Shown one piece after another: positions 33,998-42,794 of a stretch of 64,000 bases of DNA. Each line of letters opens with the position of its first letter. Position 1 is the stretch's first letter. Source of the DNA: CAWCTD01 sp963798455 (lineage in GTDB: Bacteria; Acidobacteriota; Terriglobia; Bryobacterales; Bryobacteraceae); contig CAWCTD010000003.1 in assembly GCA_963798455.1 (NCBI GenBank), positions 3,162,001-3,226,000 on the forward strand. The letters are read 5' to 3'. The translations under genes were made by a program, and so were the position numbers. The notes under the pieces were generated by a model. That model was not told where the DNA came from. It saw only the letters and a list, made by a program, of their open reading frames with translations, and did not search any database.

Positions 33998-34390
33998 CTA
34001 CAGCAGTGCCGTGTCGAGCTGCCCGTTTTCACTCGGAGCGGCGGACACGGCAATCCGCGCCGCCGGCGCGCCCTGCAGGAACGCCAGCAGTTCCTCCTCG
34101 GAGCCGCCGAAGAAAGAGTCCACCAGTTCCTTGACGGCCAGCTTGCGTAACAGATCCCGGGGCAGCACGGGGGCGTACACGAACATCCGGCCGGTCTTGC
34201 GGCGCGTGGCCCCGTTTTTTTTCACCAACCGGTCCAGCAAGGTCATCACCGTGGTGTAGGCCAGGTTCCTGTTGGCTGCCAGGTCGTCGCGGACGTCCTT
34301 GACGCTTCCCTCGCCGAGTTTCCAGAGGACTTTCAGGCATTCCAGCTCGAGAGGCGGAGGGATATCGCGTGGCGGAGCAGGCTTGCGCAT
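33998..34390 (-). CDS. BlaI/MecI/CopY-family transcriptional repressor
   Basis: 130 residues. A winged-helix domain occupies about 10-80 (LELECLKVLWKLGEGSVKDVRDDL, YTTVMTLLDRLVKKNGATRRKTGRMFVYAPVL), followed by the dimerisation helices (LLRKLAVKELVDSFFGGSEEELLAFL). No BlaR1-type sensor protease lies beside it. In Acidobacteriota these regulators are often solitary. The gene directly follows the YhaM-like gene in the same direction. Confidence 0.8.
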   Translation of the reverse strand: MRKPAPPRDIPPPLELECLKVLWKLGEGSVKDVRDDLAANRNLAYTTVMTLLDRLVKKNGATRRKTGRMFVYAPVLPRDLLRKLAVKELVDSFFGGSEEELLAFLQGAPAARIAVSAAPSENGQLDTALL

Positions 34391-35497
34391 CTATGGCTCC
34401 TTGGGACGACGACCGTCCTTGAGCGCACCCCGCAATTTGTCGCCGAACGGGGTCGTTATGTCCGCCCTCTGCGGCTGCCTGACCGGCGGCGGCGTGGCGG
34501 CGGGAGGCTCGGCGGCGGGAGGCTCGGCCGCGGCCTTGCCATTCAAGTACCGGTCTTTCTTTAGAGCGCTGCGGTCGAGGGGCTGGCTGTACCCGGTCCA
34601 TTCGCCTTCCACCTGGCGATCCTGCGCAACCAGCGCGCGCATGCACTCCATTTTCGAGTCCATGTCGTCCAGATAGTGCAAGAGCAGCGCCTCCGGAAAC
34701 AGCGGAATCTTGGGCGAGCCGAACGCGAGCTCGCCGTGATGGCTCAGAACCATGTGCTCGACCAGCGTGCGCAGGCGGGGCGGGAAATCCGGCATCCCGC
34801 GCAGGTTCTCCTCAATCATGCGGATGCCGATCGTGATATGACCCAGAAGCTGGCCCTCGCTGGTGTAGCCGAAACTGCGGTCGTAACTCAATTCGTGGAT
34901 CTTGCCGGCGTCGTGAAGCAGCGCGCCCGCCAGCAGCAGATCCAGGTCGATGTCTTTGTAGTGGGCCGCGGTGAACCGGCACAGCCGGCAGAGCGAGAGC
35001 ACATGCTCCAATAGGCCGCCGAGGTAGGCGTGGTGCACGACCTTGGCCGCCGGCGCCCTGCAGTAAAGGCGCGCCACCTGCTCGTCGCCGAAAACCGCTT
35101 CCAGCAAGGCCTTCAGATGCGGGTTGCCGATGCCGGCGATGACACCGTGCAACTCGGCGAGCATCTCCTCCAGATCGCGCTCGGAACGCGGGAAGAAATC
35201 GGCGGCGTCCACTTCGGTTTCGCTGATGCGCTGCAACTTGTGAATGGTGAACTGCGGGCGGTTCTGGTAGATGCCGAGCAAGCCCTTCACTCGGACGAAG
35301 TCGTCGCGGTCGAAAGTGTCCAGAACCTCGGCGATGTTGTCCCACATCTTGGCATCCAGTTCGCCCGTGCGGTCTCCAATAAGCAGGGAAAGGTACAGGT
35401 CGCCGCTCTTCTTCTGCCTGACCTCCTTGGCACGGACCAGAAACATGCCTGTGATCTGCTGGTTGGGCTCGAGCTCGTTGATGTAGGGGGACTTCAT
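34391..35497 (-). CDS. YhaM-like 3'-5' exoribonuclease (OB-fold plus HD domain)
   Basis: 368 residues from MKSPYINELEP, the usual family N terminus; it starts 17 nt after the surA-like stop. The OB-fold (about 10-120: GMFLVRAKEVRQKKSGDLYLSLLIGDRTGELDAKMW) precedes the HD domain (LLEHVLSLCRLC, LLAGALLHDAGKIHELSYD, LRTLVEHMVLSHHGELAFGS, LLHYLDDMDSKME). The family removes nucleotides from RNA or DNA 3' ends with Mn. A proline/alanine-rich linker near 330 ends in a short basic tail. Confidence 0.82.
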   Translation of the reverse strand: MKSPYINELEPNQQITGMFLVRAKEVRQKKSGDLYLSLLIGDRTGELDAKMWDNIAEVLDTFDRDDFVRVKGLLGIYQNRPQFTIHKLQRISETEVDAADFFPRSERDLEEMLAELHGVIAGIGNPHLKALLEAVFGDEQVARLYCRAPAAKVVHHAYLGGLLEHVLSLCRLCRFTAAHYKDIDLDLLLAGALLHDAGKIHELSYDRSFGYTSEGQLLGHITIGIRMIEENLRGMPDFPPRLRTLVEHMVLSHHGELAFGSPKIPLFPEALLLHYLDDMDSKMECMRALVAQDRQVEGEWTGYSQPLDRSALKKDRYLNGKAAAEPPAAEPPAATPPPVRQPQRADITTPFGDKLRGALKDGRRPKEP

Positions 35498-35514
35498 GTC
35501 ATCCGGCGCGCGGG

Positions 35515-36663
35515 TCAGGAACTGCCCGCGGCCTTGCCGGCCGTCCGCGTGTACCACAAAGGTATCAGCCACAGGAGCCGGGGTCTGTACCTCCGGCTGG
35601 CCACTTCCTCCTTGGTGACGGTCTCAGGCTTGAGTTGGGCGGGGTCCATCCAGCGCGTGTCCTTCCCGGGAGCTGCGCCGCTGTCGACGAAATTCTCGCG
35701 GATCTCAAGGAACGCATTCATCCGGAGGTCCGTGAGGTAGGCGCGGACCGCCGGATCGAAGCGCGGTTCGTAGAGCTTCTGAGTGATCTCGTTCTGGACC
35801 TCCTCAAGCGCCGCCAGCCCGGCTGTGTACTTTTGGTCCACCCGCAGGATCAGAAACCCGTTCGGAACACGGATGGGGTCGCTGACATAGCCGCGATCCT
35901 GGGCGAACACCATATCCGCGATTTGCGGCTGCAACTGGTCGCGAGTGAACGAGCCCACGGCGCCCATTTCCGCGGCCGTGGCCGGATCGTCCGAATTGTC
36001 CTTGGCCATATCCGTGAACCGCTCTCCCCGCCGTGCGCGGTCTACAAGGTCCTTCGCCTTCTTCTCCAGGGCGGGGATTTCCTTCTGATCCTTACCCACG
36101 GTGGAGATGAGAATCTGGCTGAGGAACACGCGCTCGTCCCGCATGAACTCGTTCTTGTGCTCCTGGTAGTACTTCTCCACCTCCGCCCGGGGAACGCTGA
36201 GCTTGGAACCCACTTCCTGTCCGATCAGGCGCTGCTTGAGCAAATCGTTGCGAATCTCCTGGCGGAAGTCCTCAAAACTCATCCCGCTTTGTTGGCGGAT
36301 GTAGTCGTGGAACTTGTCCTGGTCGGAGATCTTGGACTGGCGTTGGATCTCCGCGAGCCGCTTGGTGACATCGCCGTCCACGTTGATGTCCAGTTGCTTG
36401 GCCTGCTGCACCATCAGCAGGTTGTCGATGCGGTCCCGCAGGAGGTCCTTCTCGCGCGCCTTCAGCTCGTTGTCCAGCCGCTCCCCGGTCAAGCCTTGTT
36501 GCCGCAGACTGTCTTCCAGCAACTTGCGGTAGTGAGCGATTTCACTCGAGGTGACGATCTCGCCATTCACCTTGGCGGCGATCTCCTCGATGACCTTGAC
36601 GTCACTCGCCAGCGCCGTCCCCGCGGCAAGAAATGCCAACAACATAAGACCACGGATACGCAT
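35515..36663 (-). CDS. SurA-like periplasmic peptidyl-prolyl isomerase/chaperone
   Basis: 382 residues with a Sec signal (MRIRGLMLLAFLAAGTALAS). A SurA_N-like domain (IAAKVNGEIVTSSEIAHYRKLLEDSLRQQG, about 20-190) is followed by one parvulin domain (about 200-300: RVFLSQILISTVG, ARRGERFTDMAKDNSDDPATAAEMGAVGSFTRDQL, GYVSDPIRVPNGFLILRVD). It would assist outer-membrane protein folding. The C-terminal 30 residues are unusual, with an aromatic stretch (RLLWLIPLWYTRTAG). The start at 36663 places the signal peptide at the N terminus. Confidence 0.85.
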   Translation of the reverse strand: MRIRGLMLLAFLAAGTALASDVKVIEEIAAKVNGEIVTSSEIAHYRKLLEDSLRQQGLTGERLDNELKAREKDLLRDRIDNLLMVQQAKQLDINVDGDVTKRLAEIQRQSKISDQDKFHDYIRQQSGMSFEDFRQEIRNDLLKQRLIGQEVGSKLSVPRAEVEKYYQEHKNEFMRDERVFLSQILISTVGKDQKEIPALEKKAKDLVDRARRGERFTDMAKDNSDDPATAAEMGAVGSFTRDQLQPQIADMVFAQDRGYVSDPIRVPNGFLILRVDQKYTAGLAALEEVQNEITQKLYEPRFDPAVRAYLTDLRMNAFLEIRENFVDSGAAPGKDTRWMDPAQLKPETVTKEEVASRRYRPRLLWLIPLWYTRTAGKAAGSS

Positions 36664-36736
36664 GACCCCATTATCGGACACGGACGGCCTGGATGCAGCA
36701 TGGCACCGGTAAACCGGCACTTGTTCTTCGCTGCGG

Positions 36737-37636
36737 TCAGGAGACGTTCTTCTCCGATGTGCCCCCACCCTCGTTCTCCGGAGTTCGGAAATGAAGCGGG
36801 TCTCTGAGGTTTTGCAGTTCCCGGTAGTAATAAAGAGGAGCAGGCCGTCTTCCTTTGAACGTCAGCCTCTTCAGAAACTCGATTTCCTCTTCGGAGGCAT
36901 CGCCGCTGAGGGAAGTATCCTTGAGGAACTCCTCCAGACCCGGCTCCGCCTCAAGGGGCTGCTCCGGTTCTCTTTCGACAAACTCGAATTTCTTTGTCGG
37001 CCCGAGGGCCAGTCTGCGGTTCAAGCCAATCTCAACCCCAAAAGTCAGGAGGTCAACGTCCCAGGACTCGATCAGCGGATCGAGGAAGGAGACCCAGTTT
37101 TCAACCGAGACGTGGAACACATCCGTCTCCAGGAACTCGAGAATGGTGACCCGCATCTGTTCATAGCTCCGGCCGCTGAGACGGGCCACCAGCCGGAGCC
37201 AGTTTTCACTTTCCAATTCTTCTTTGGCAACTCGCTTGGCAACGTCCAAGAGCTTCTGCGCGACGAGCCGTTCCAGTTCGCCGAAAGGCTCCTTCTCGAA
37301 AATTGCGCGAACCTGCGCCTGCTTGTCAGGCGGGCATTTGCGAAGCATCAACTCTCGAAATCCCTGAAACAAGGGCGTTGGCGGGTCCGCCAGTTTCTTC
37401 TTCAAGGCTTCCTTGCGCTGAAAGTCCGCCAGTCGCGAGAGTTCACCGCTCGGGAGTTTCAGGAATCTGCCCATCTTGTCGTAAATATCCGTCCGGTCAG
37501 GCGCGGGCGGAGCCTTCTTCCCGCTCAGCAATTGTGAGATGTAGGACTCGGTCACCTGAGCCGCGGCGGCCAGACTTTTCTGGCCGACCCCCAATTCCTT
37601 CAGGCGGTGCCTGATCACCAACGCCACATCCACCAC
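36737..37636 (-). CDS. XRE-type helix-turn-helix protein with long helical C-terminal region
   Basis: 299 residues, GTG start with AAAGGA seven bases upstream. The HTH (about residues 3-60) reads VIRHRLKELGVGQKSLAAAAQVTESYISQLLSGKKAPP, a clear XRE/Cro fold. The remaining 230 residues are charged and helical (LERLVAQKLLDVAKRVAKEELESENW, MRVTILEFLETDVFHVSVENW) and match nothing I recognise. It may bind a ligand or partner protein. It is preceded by an AT-rich divergent promoter region shared with the ABM gene at 37831. Confidence 0.65.
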   Translation of the reverse strand: MVDVALVIRHRLKELGVGQKSLAAAAQVTESYISQLLSGKKAPPAPDRTDIYDKMGRFLKLPSGELSRLADFQRKEALKKKLADPPTPLFQGFRELMLRKCPPDKQAQVRAIFEKEPFGELERLVAQKLLDVAKRVAKEELESENWLRLVARLSGRSYEQMRVTILEFLETDVFHVSVENWVSFLDPLIESWDVDLLTFGVEIGLNRRLALGPTKKFEFVEREPEQPLEAEPGLEEFLKDTSLSGDASEEEIEFLKRLTFKGRRPAPLYYYRELQNLRDPLHFRTPENEGGGTSEKNVS

Positions 37637-37702
37637 GTTTCCTTTCCGTTCCCTATTAACTTATAATGCTTAAGCCGCTCCTTAGAATATCGCATATTTC
37701 GC

Positions 37703-37731
37703 TTGACAAGTAAATACAGTTAACTTAGACT
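37703..37731 (+). promoter_or_regulatory. sigma-70-type promoter of the ABM gene
   Basis: TTGACA (37703-37708), a 17-nt spacer and TAGACT (37726-37731) lie in an AT-rich island between the divergent XRE and ABM genes. The -35 box is a perfect consensus. Confidence 0.55.
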
Positions 37732-37761
37732 GGTTAAAGAGTGAGCACTTCCGCCCACTCT

Positions 37762-37791
37762 GCAGATCATCTGAACTAAGCAGATCCTCTG
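37762..37791 (+). repeat. direct repeat, possible operator
   Basis: GCAGATCATCTG (37762-37773) and GCAGATCCTCTG (37780-37791) are 12-mers repeated at an 18-bp period, downstream of the promoter at 37703 and before the ABM start. The first contains the palindrome CAGAT-C-ATCTG. An XRE-type repressor is encoded divergently and could be the binder, which is inference. Confidence 0.45.
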
Positions 37792-37830
37792 CGGTTCCCG
37801 CTCTTAGTCACGACGGCCGGGGAGGTCGAC

Positions 37831-38157
37831 ATGTTTGCTCGCAGTGTCTCCATCCGCCTGAAACCAAACGGTATTGAGGAGTTTAGCCGGGTAATGGAGA
37901 AGGAGACCATTCCCCTGCTTCGAAAGCAAAGAGGCTTCCAGGACGAAATCACGTTCTTCGTCCCGGGCGGAAGCGAAGCTATCGAAATCAGTTTGTGGGA
38001 CAGGAAAGAGGACGCGGACGCCTATGGCCGCAAGGCCTCTCCAGCGGTGCTGAAGGCCCTGGAGAACGCGATTGAGGGAGATTCTGAGGTCCGCATTTAT
38101 GCGGTTTCGAATTCGACGTTCCACAAGATCGCTGCGCCGGTCTTTGGCCCAGGCTGA
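37831..38157 (+). CDS. ABM/dimeric alpha-beta barrel protein
   Basis: 108 residues, cytoplasmic (no signal). Strand-helix pattern of an antibiotic-biosynthesis-monooxygenase-like barrel: FARSVSIRLKPNGIEEFSRVMEKETIPLLRKQRGFQDEITFF, then EAIEISLWDRKEDADAYGRKASPAVLKAL and VRIYAVSNSTFHKIA. Probably a homodimer. It is the first gene after the TTGACA promoter and lies upstream of the stress-related receiver-groESL block. Confidence 0.65.
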   Translation: MFARSVSIRLKPNGIEEFSRVMEKETIPLLRKQRGFQDEITFFVPGGSEAIEISLWDRKEDADAYGRKASPAVLKALENAIEGDSEVRIYAVSNSTFHKIAAPVFGPG

Positions 38158-38283
38158 GCGGTCTCTGGTTGGGGGCGGCCAAGTCCACCCTCAATGTTGT
38201 TTGGCAAAGAGGGATGTACACATCAGGGCAGCGAACAAACCAAGCTTTCGCCCTTGATTGCTGCTGACGCGAGCGGAGACACC

Positions 38284-38751
38284 ATGGCAGACACAATCAA
38301 AACGGAGCCGATTCTGTTCGTCGGCATCGCCGATGGAGATGGCCTTTCTCTCGACAGGATTCTCCTGGATTCCAACTGGCATTCGCACGGCGCCAGCAAC
38401 TGCCAGGAGGCGATCGAGTTCCTGGGCCACCATCATGTTTCCGTGGTTCTCTCTGAACCCGACCTGCCCGACGGTACCTGGAGGGATCTCTTGAACGGCA
38501 TGGCAAGCCTGTTTGCGCCGCCGAACCTCGTGGTGTCGTCCCGCCTGGCCGACCACCGCCTCTGGGCGGAAGTGTTGAATCTGGGCGGTTTCGATTTGCT
38601 CATGACGCCTTTTGATGCGGAGGAGGTCTTACGGGTGACCTCCAGCGCCCAGCGCGACTGGGGATGCAAACAGGTCGAGGGACTCGCTCGTGCTGCGAGG
38701 GTTGGCCAATCCCATCGAGATTATGGAAACGCACATTCTGAACCAACATGA
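38284..38751 (+). CDS. degenerate response-regulator receiver protein
   Basis: 155 residues. The CheY-like fold is recognisable (PILFVGIADGDGLSLDRILLDSNW, then VVLSEPDLPDGTWRDLL, NLVVSSRLADHRLWAEVLNLGGFDLLMTPFDAEEVLRV). The phosphoacceptor Asp is replaced by Glu (SE before PDLPDG), one of the acidic pocket residues by Gly/Asp rearrangement, and the switch lysine before PFD by Thr. It is therefore unlikely to be phosphorylated and may mimic the active state. It lies 27 nt upstream of groES. Confidence 0.65.
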   Translation: MADTIKTEPILFVGIADGDGLSLDRILLDSNWHSHGASNCQEAIEFLGHHHVSVVLSEPDLPDGTWRDLLNGMASLFAPPNLVVSSRLADHRLWAEVLNLGGFDLLMTPFDAEEVLRVTSSAQRDWGCKQVEGLARAARVGQSHRDYGNAHSEPT

Positions 38752-38778
38752 AAATTCGGAGTTTATGGAGGGTGTTGT

Positions 38779-39090
38779 ATGAAGATTCGACCGCTTTATG
38801 ACCGCATTGTGGTCAAACGCATCGAAGAGCAAGAGACCGTGAAGGGCGGCATCATCATCCCGGACACCGCCAAAGAGAAACCCCAGGAGGGCGAAGTAGT
38901 GGCCGTGGGAAAGGGCAAGCGCCTGGAAGACGGCACAGTGGCGCCCCTGGACGTTCAGGCTGGCGACCGCATTCTGTTCGGCAAGTACTCTGGCAGCGAG
39001 ATCAAGCTGGATGGGGAAGAATTCCTGATCATGCGCGAGGACGACGTCCTCGGAGTGATTGAGGACGCTTCGAAGAAGACGAAAACCTAA
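38779..39090 (+). CDS. groES: co-chaperonin GroES
   Basis: 103 residues with the standard family pattern: IRPLYDRIVVKRIEEQETVKGGIIIPDTAKEKPQEGEVVAVGKG (including the mobile loop), DVQAGDRILFGKYSGSEIKLDGEEFLIMREDDVLGVI. A GGAGGG Shine-Dalgarno precedes it. It caps the GroEL ring. I found no CIRCE inverted repeat upstream, so HrcA control is not evident. Confidence 0.96.
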   Translation: MKIRPLYDRIVVKRIEEQETVKGGIIIPDTAKEKPQEGEVVAVGKGKRLEDGTVAPLDVQAGDRILFGKYSGSEIKLDGEEFLIMREDDVLGVIEDASKKTKT

Positions 39091-39108
39091 GGACCAGGAG
39101 AATCTTAA

Positions 39109-40731
39109 ATGGCAGCGAAGCAGATTGTCTACAGCGAGGGCGCCCGGCAGGCGATTTTGCGCGGCGTCAACCAGTTGGCCGACGCCGTCAAGGTCACGCT
39201 CGGCCCCAAGGGGCGCAACGTCGTTTTGGAGAAGAAGTACGGCGGTCCGACCATTACCAAAGACGGCGTGACCGTGGCCAAAGAGATCGAACTGCGAGAC
39301 CCACTCGAGAATTTGGGCGCGCAGATGGTGCGTGAAGTCGCATCCAAGACCTCGGACGTGGCCGGCGACGGCACCACCACGGCAACGGTCCTCGCGCAGT
39401 CCATCTACCGCGTGGGCGTGAAGAGCGTGGCCGCCGGCGCCAACCCGATGGCGTTGAGGCGCGGCATCGAGAGAGCCGTGGAGGCGGTCATCGAGGACAT
39501 CAAGAAGTACAGCAAACCGGTCTCCGGCGAGATGATCGCACAGGTCGCCACGATCTCGGCCAACGGCGACACCACCATCGGTGAACGGATAGCCGAGGCG
39601 ATGAAGAAGGTCGGCAAGGACGGCGTCATTACGGTGGAAGAGTCCAAGACCATGGAGACCACCACGGACATGGTCGAAGGCATGCAGTTCGACCGCGGCT
39701 ACCTGTCCCCCTACTTTGTCAGCGACCCCGAGCGGATGGAGTGCTTGCTGGAAGAGCCCTACATCCTGATCCACGAGAAGAAGATCAGCAACATGAAAGA
39801 CCTGCTGCCCCTGCTGGAGCAGATCGCCCGCAGCGGCAAGCCGCTGCTGGTCATCGCCGAGGAGGTGGAAGGTGAGGCGCTAGCCACACTGGTGGTGAAC
39901 AAGCTGCGAGGCACCCTGAGCGCCTGCGCCGTGAAGGCTCCAGGCTTCGGCGACCGCCGCAAGGCGATGATCGAGGACATCGCGATCCTCACCGGCGGCA
40001 AGGCCATCATGGAAGAGACCGGCATCAAGCTGGAAAGCGTCCAACTGGAAGACCTCGGCCGCGCCAAGCGCGTGACCATCGACAAGGACAACACCACCAT
40101 CATCGAGGGCGCGGGCACCGAGAAGACGATCCAAGGCCGCATCAAGCAGTTGCGCACACAGATCGAGGAGACCACCTCGGACTACGACCGCGAGAAATTG
40201 CAGGAGCGGCTGGCGAAACTGGCCGGCGGCGTGGCCGTGATCAAGGTCGGCGCGGCCACCGAGACGGAGATGAAGGAGAGGAAGGCCCGCGTGGAGGACG
40301 CCCTGCACGCCACCCGCGCGGCGGTCGAGGAAGGCATCGTGCCGGGCGGCGGCGTGGTCATGCTGCGCGCGATAAAGGCTCTGGAAGGCCTGAAGCTTGC
40401 GGGCGACGAGCAGATCGGCGTGGACATCGTCAAGCGCGCCTGCGAGGAACCTCTGCGGCAGATCACGCAGAACGCGGGCTTCGAAGGCGCCGTCGTCGTC
40501 GAGAAAGTGCGGGCCGACGCCAACCCGAACTTCGGCTTCAACGCCGAGAGCGGCGTGTTCGAGGACCTGGTGAAGGCCGGCGTCATCGACCCCACCAAGG
40601 TCGCCCGGACCGCGCTCCAGAACGCTTCGTCCATCGCATCGCTGATGCTGACCACCGAGGCGCTGGTCTGCGAGATTCCGGAAAAGAAGGAGCCCATGCC
40701 CGGCGGCCACGGCCCCGACATGGACTACTAA
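39109..40731 (+). CDS. groEL: chaperonin GroEL
   Basis: 540 residues, 18 nt behind groES. Typical motifs: LGPKGRNVVLEKKYGGPTITKDGVTVAKEIEL (nucleotide-binding), DVAGDGTTTATVLAQSI, FDRGYLSPYFV, KAPGFGDRRKAMIEDIAILTGG and VEEGIVPGGGVVMLRA. The C terminus ends GGHGPDMDY instead of the common GGM repeat, which may change the hydrophobicity of the cavity bottom; some lineages have such tails. The family signature (AAVEEGIVPGGG) is intact. Confidence 0.96.
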   Translation: MAAKQIVYSEGARQAILRGVNQLADAVKVTLGPKGRNVVLEKKYGGPTITKDGVTVAKEIELRDPLENLGAQMVREVASKTSDVAGDGTTTATVLAQSIYRVGVKSVAAGANPMALRRGIERAVEAVIEDIKKYSKPVSGEMIAQVATISANGDTTIGERIAEAMKKVGKDGVITVEESKTMETTTDMVEGMQFDRGYLSPYFVSDPERMECLLEEPYILIHEKKISNMKDLLPLLEQIARSGKPLLVIAEEVEGEALATLVVNKLRGTLSACAVKAPGFGDRRKAMIEDIAILTGGKAIMEETGIKLESVQLEDLGRAKRVTIDKDNTTIIEGAGTEKTIQGRIKQLRTQIEETTSDYDREKLQERLAKLAGGVAVIKVGAATETEMKERKARVEDALHATRAAVEEGIVPGGGVVMLRAIKALEGLKLAGDEQIGVDIVKRACEEPLRQITQNAGFEGAVVVEKVRADANPNFGFNAESGVFEDLVKAGVIDPTKVARTALQNASSIASLMLTTEALVCEIPEKKEPMPGGHGPDMDY

Positions 40732-40790
40732 GAGGGGATTCGAGTTTGGGACCCCGGTAGCGGGAAGCGTACACCAGTCTGGAGGTCGGA

Positions 40791-41576
40791 ATGATCACTT
40801 TCAACGTAGCCACGATTGCCATCATCATCGTGGCCATCTACTTGTTGTCGTCCATCAAGATCCTCAGGGAATACGAACGCGGAGTCATTTTCCGGCTTGG
40901 TCGCGTACTGCCGCAGCCCAAGGGCCCGGGCATCGCCCTGGTGTTCGCTCCGATCGACCGGATGGTTCGCATTTCCCTGCGCGTCGAAACCCTCGAGGTG
41001 CCCCCGCAAGATATCGTGACGCGGGACAACGTAACGGTGAAGGTCAACGCCGTCATCTATTTCCGCGTCCTCGATGCGACTAAAGCGGTCATCGAGGTGG
41101 CCGACTTCCTCTACGCCACGTCGCAACTGGCCCAGACGACGCTTCGCAGCGTGCTGGGTGAGGTGGAACTGGACGTGCTGCTGAGCCAGCGGGAGAAATT
41201 GAATCTCCGTCTGCAGTCGATCTTGGATCAGCACACGTCGCCTTGGGGCATCAAGGTGACCATGGTCGAGGTGAAACAGGTGGACCTGGCCGAACAGATG
41301 ATCCGGGTCATTGCCAAACAGGCGGAAGCGGAGCGCGAGCGGCGAGCCAAGATCATCCACGCCGAGGGCGAGTACCTCGCCGCCGAAAAGCTGAGCATGG
41401 CCGCCGAGGTCCTCCAGAAGCAGCCCGCAGCCATCCAGTTGCGCTATCTGCAAACGCTGGTCGAGATAGGCGTCGAGAAAAACACCACGCTTGTGTTCCC
41501 CATCCCCATCGATATCTTCTCGTCGATAAGCCGGGCGATCGAGCGGACCGGCAAATCAGAGAAGGAACAGGGTTAG
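40791..41576 (+). CDS. SPFH/band-7 protein, slipin type
   Basis: 261 residues. An N-terminal hydrophobic segment (ATIAIIIVAIYLL) anchors it; the SPFH domain follows (REYERGVIFRLGRVL, LEVPPQDIVTRDNVTVKVNAVIYFRV, AQTTLRSVLGEVELDVLLSQREKLN). The C-terminal coiled coil begins at RVIAKQAEAERERRAKIIHAEGE. Slipins scaffold membrane domains and often pair with NfeD proteases, none of which is seen here. The PAS-SpoIIE gene starts 12 nt later, suggesting a stress-response unit with groESL. Confidence 0.88.
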   Translation: MITFNVATIAIIIVAIYLLSSIKILREYERGVIFRLGRVLPQPKGPGIALVFAPIDRMVRISLRVETLEVPPQDIVTRDNVTVKVNAVIYFRVLDATKAVIEVADFLYATSQLAQTTLRSVLGEVELDVLLSQREKLNLRLQSILDQHTSPWGIKVTMVEVKQVDLAEQMIRVIAKQAEAERERRAKIIHAEGEYLAAEKLSMAAEVLQKQPAAIQLRYLQTLVEIGVEKNTTLVFPIPIDIFSSISRAIERTGKSEKEQG

Positions 41577-41587
41577 AGGGCGGCTCG

Positions 41588-42793
41588 ATGGCTGAGCCGG
41601 CACGCCTCGACATCCAAAAACAGCTTCAAGGGCTGCGCGGTGGTTACGATCGCCTCGTCAGGGCCGTGGAGCAGACTGCGGACACCGTCCTGATAACGAA
41701 CAGGCAGGGAGTCATCGAGTATGTCAACCCTGCCTTTGAAGAGACGACAGGTTATTCCGCAGACGAGGCCCTGGGCCGGACGCCGAGTCTCCTCAAGTCC
41801 GGACTACACGACGGGCAGTTCTACAAAGAGCTTTGGGCGCAACTCATTAAAGGCAAACCATTCCGTGGAATCATTGTCAACCGGAAGAAATCCGGCCAGC
41901 TCTACTGGTCTGCACAGACGATCAGCTCGATGAAGGATGAGAATGAAGAGATTACTCACTTTGTTTCCGTGTTGAAGGACATCACCGAGCTGAGGAAACA
42001 GCAGGAGCAAGAGTTTTACCTGCAAATCGCCCATGAAGTTCAGCAGCGCCTCAACACCACGGTGGCATCGTTGCCGGGTTTTGATATTGCTGGAACCGTC
42101 TGCTCTGCCACGCTGACAGGGGGGGACTACTTCGACTTTATTGTGCAGCCGGACGGGTGTCTGTGTATCGCCATTGGCGATGTCAGCGGCCACGGATTCG
42201 GCGCTGCTTTGGTCATGGCTGAGACCCGGGCGTATGTGCGCTGCTATGCGATGTTGGAATCGGACACGAGTGCTATCCTCAGCCGAGTCAATAATGCCCT
42301 TGTCCCGGACCTCGAAGGCGGACAGTACGTCACTTTGCTGTTGGCCCGCCTCGACCCGCGAACCCGCCTGGTCGAATACGCCAGTGCCGGGCATATACCG
42401 TGTTACCTGCTGCATTCGTCCGGAGAGATCAGGCACGTCATGGAGAGCACGGGTCCACCGCTAGGCCTCTTTGCCGGCAGTCAGTTCTGCTCCGGTCCGA
42501 CCATTCCATTGGACTACGGTGAAACCCTCGTCTTGTTGACCGACGGGGTCACGGAGGCAGCCAACAGCGACGAGGCGCAGTTTGGCGCGGACGGAGCTCT
42601 GGAGTTCATAAAACGCCATCCGCGGAATAGCGCGGCTGAACTCGTCCGAGGTATCCACGAGACGGTGCTGGTTTTCACGGGCGGCGGGCCTCCGTCCGAC
42701 GACATCACCTCGGTGATCTGTAAGGTCAGCCTGCCCGCCATGGAGGCAGCGGAAGCTTCGCACCAGAGACTAAAGTTGGCCAGGGGGGAATGA
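41588..42793 (+). CDS. PAS domain-SpoIIE/RsbU-type protein phosphatase
   Basis: 401 residues. The PAS domain (about 22-130) includes VEQTADTVLITNRQGVIEYVNPAFEETTGY, followed by the PAC segment ITHFVSVLKDITELRKQQ. The PP2C-like SpoIIE domain (about 165-385) contains LTGGDYFDFIV, IAIGDVSGHGFGAALVMAET, RLVEYASAGHIPCYLL and VLLTDGVTEAANSDEAQFG with the metal aspartates. Such proteins dephosphorylate STAS anti-anti-sigma factors, but no STAS or anti-sigma kinase gene is adjacent. The ATG at 41588 follows the slipin stop by 11 nt. Confidence 0.88.
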   Translation: MAEPARLDIQKQLQGLRGGYDRLVRAVEQTADTVLITNRQGVIEYVNPAFEETTGYSADEALGRTPSLLKSGLHDGQFYKELWAQLIKGKPFRGIIVNRKKSGQLYWSAQTISSMKDENEEITHFVSVLKDITELRKQQEQEFYLQIAHEVQQRLNTTVASLPGFDIAGTVCSATLTGGDYFDFIVQPDGCLCIAIGDVSGHGFGAALVMAETRAYVRCYAMLESDTSAILSRVNNALVPDLEGGQYVTLLLARLDPRTRLVEYASAGHIPCYLLHSSGEIRHVMESTGPPLGLFAGSQFCSGPTIPLDYGETLVLLTDGVTEAANSDEAQFGADGALEFIKRHPRNSAAELVRGIHETVLVFTGGGPPSDDITSVICKVSLPAMEAAEASHQRLKLARGE

Positions 42794-42794
42794 G

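Noticed and set aside
38158..38778. CIRCE (HrcA) element upstream of groES
   Set aside because: No GCACTC-N9-GAGTGC type repeat is present between 37640 and 38779.
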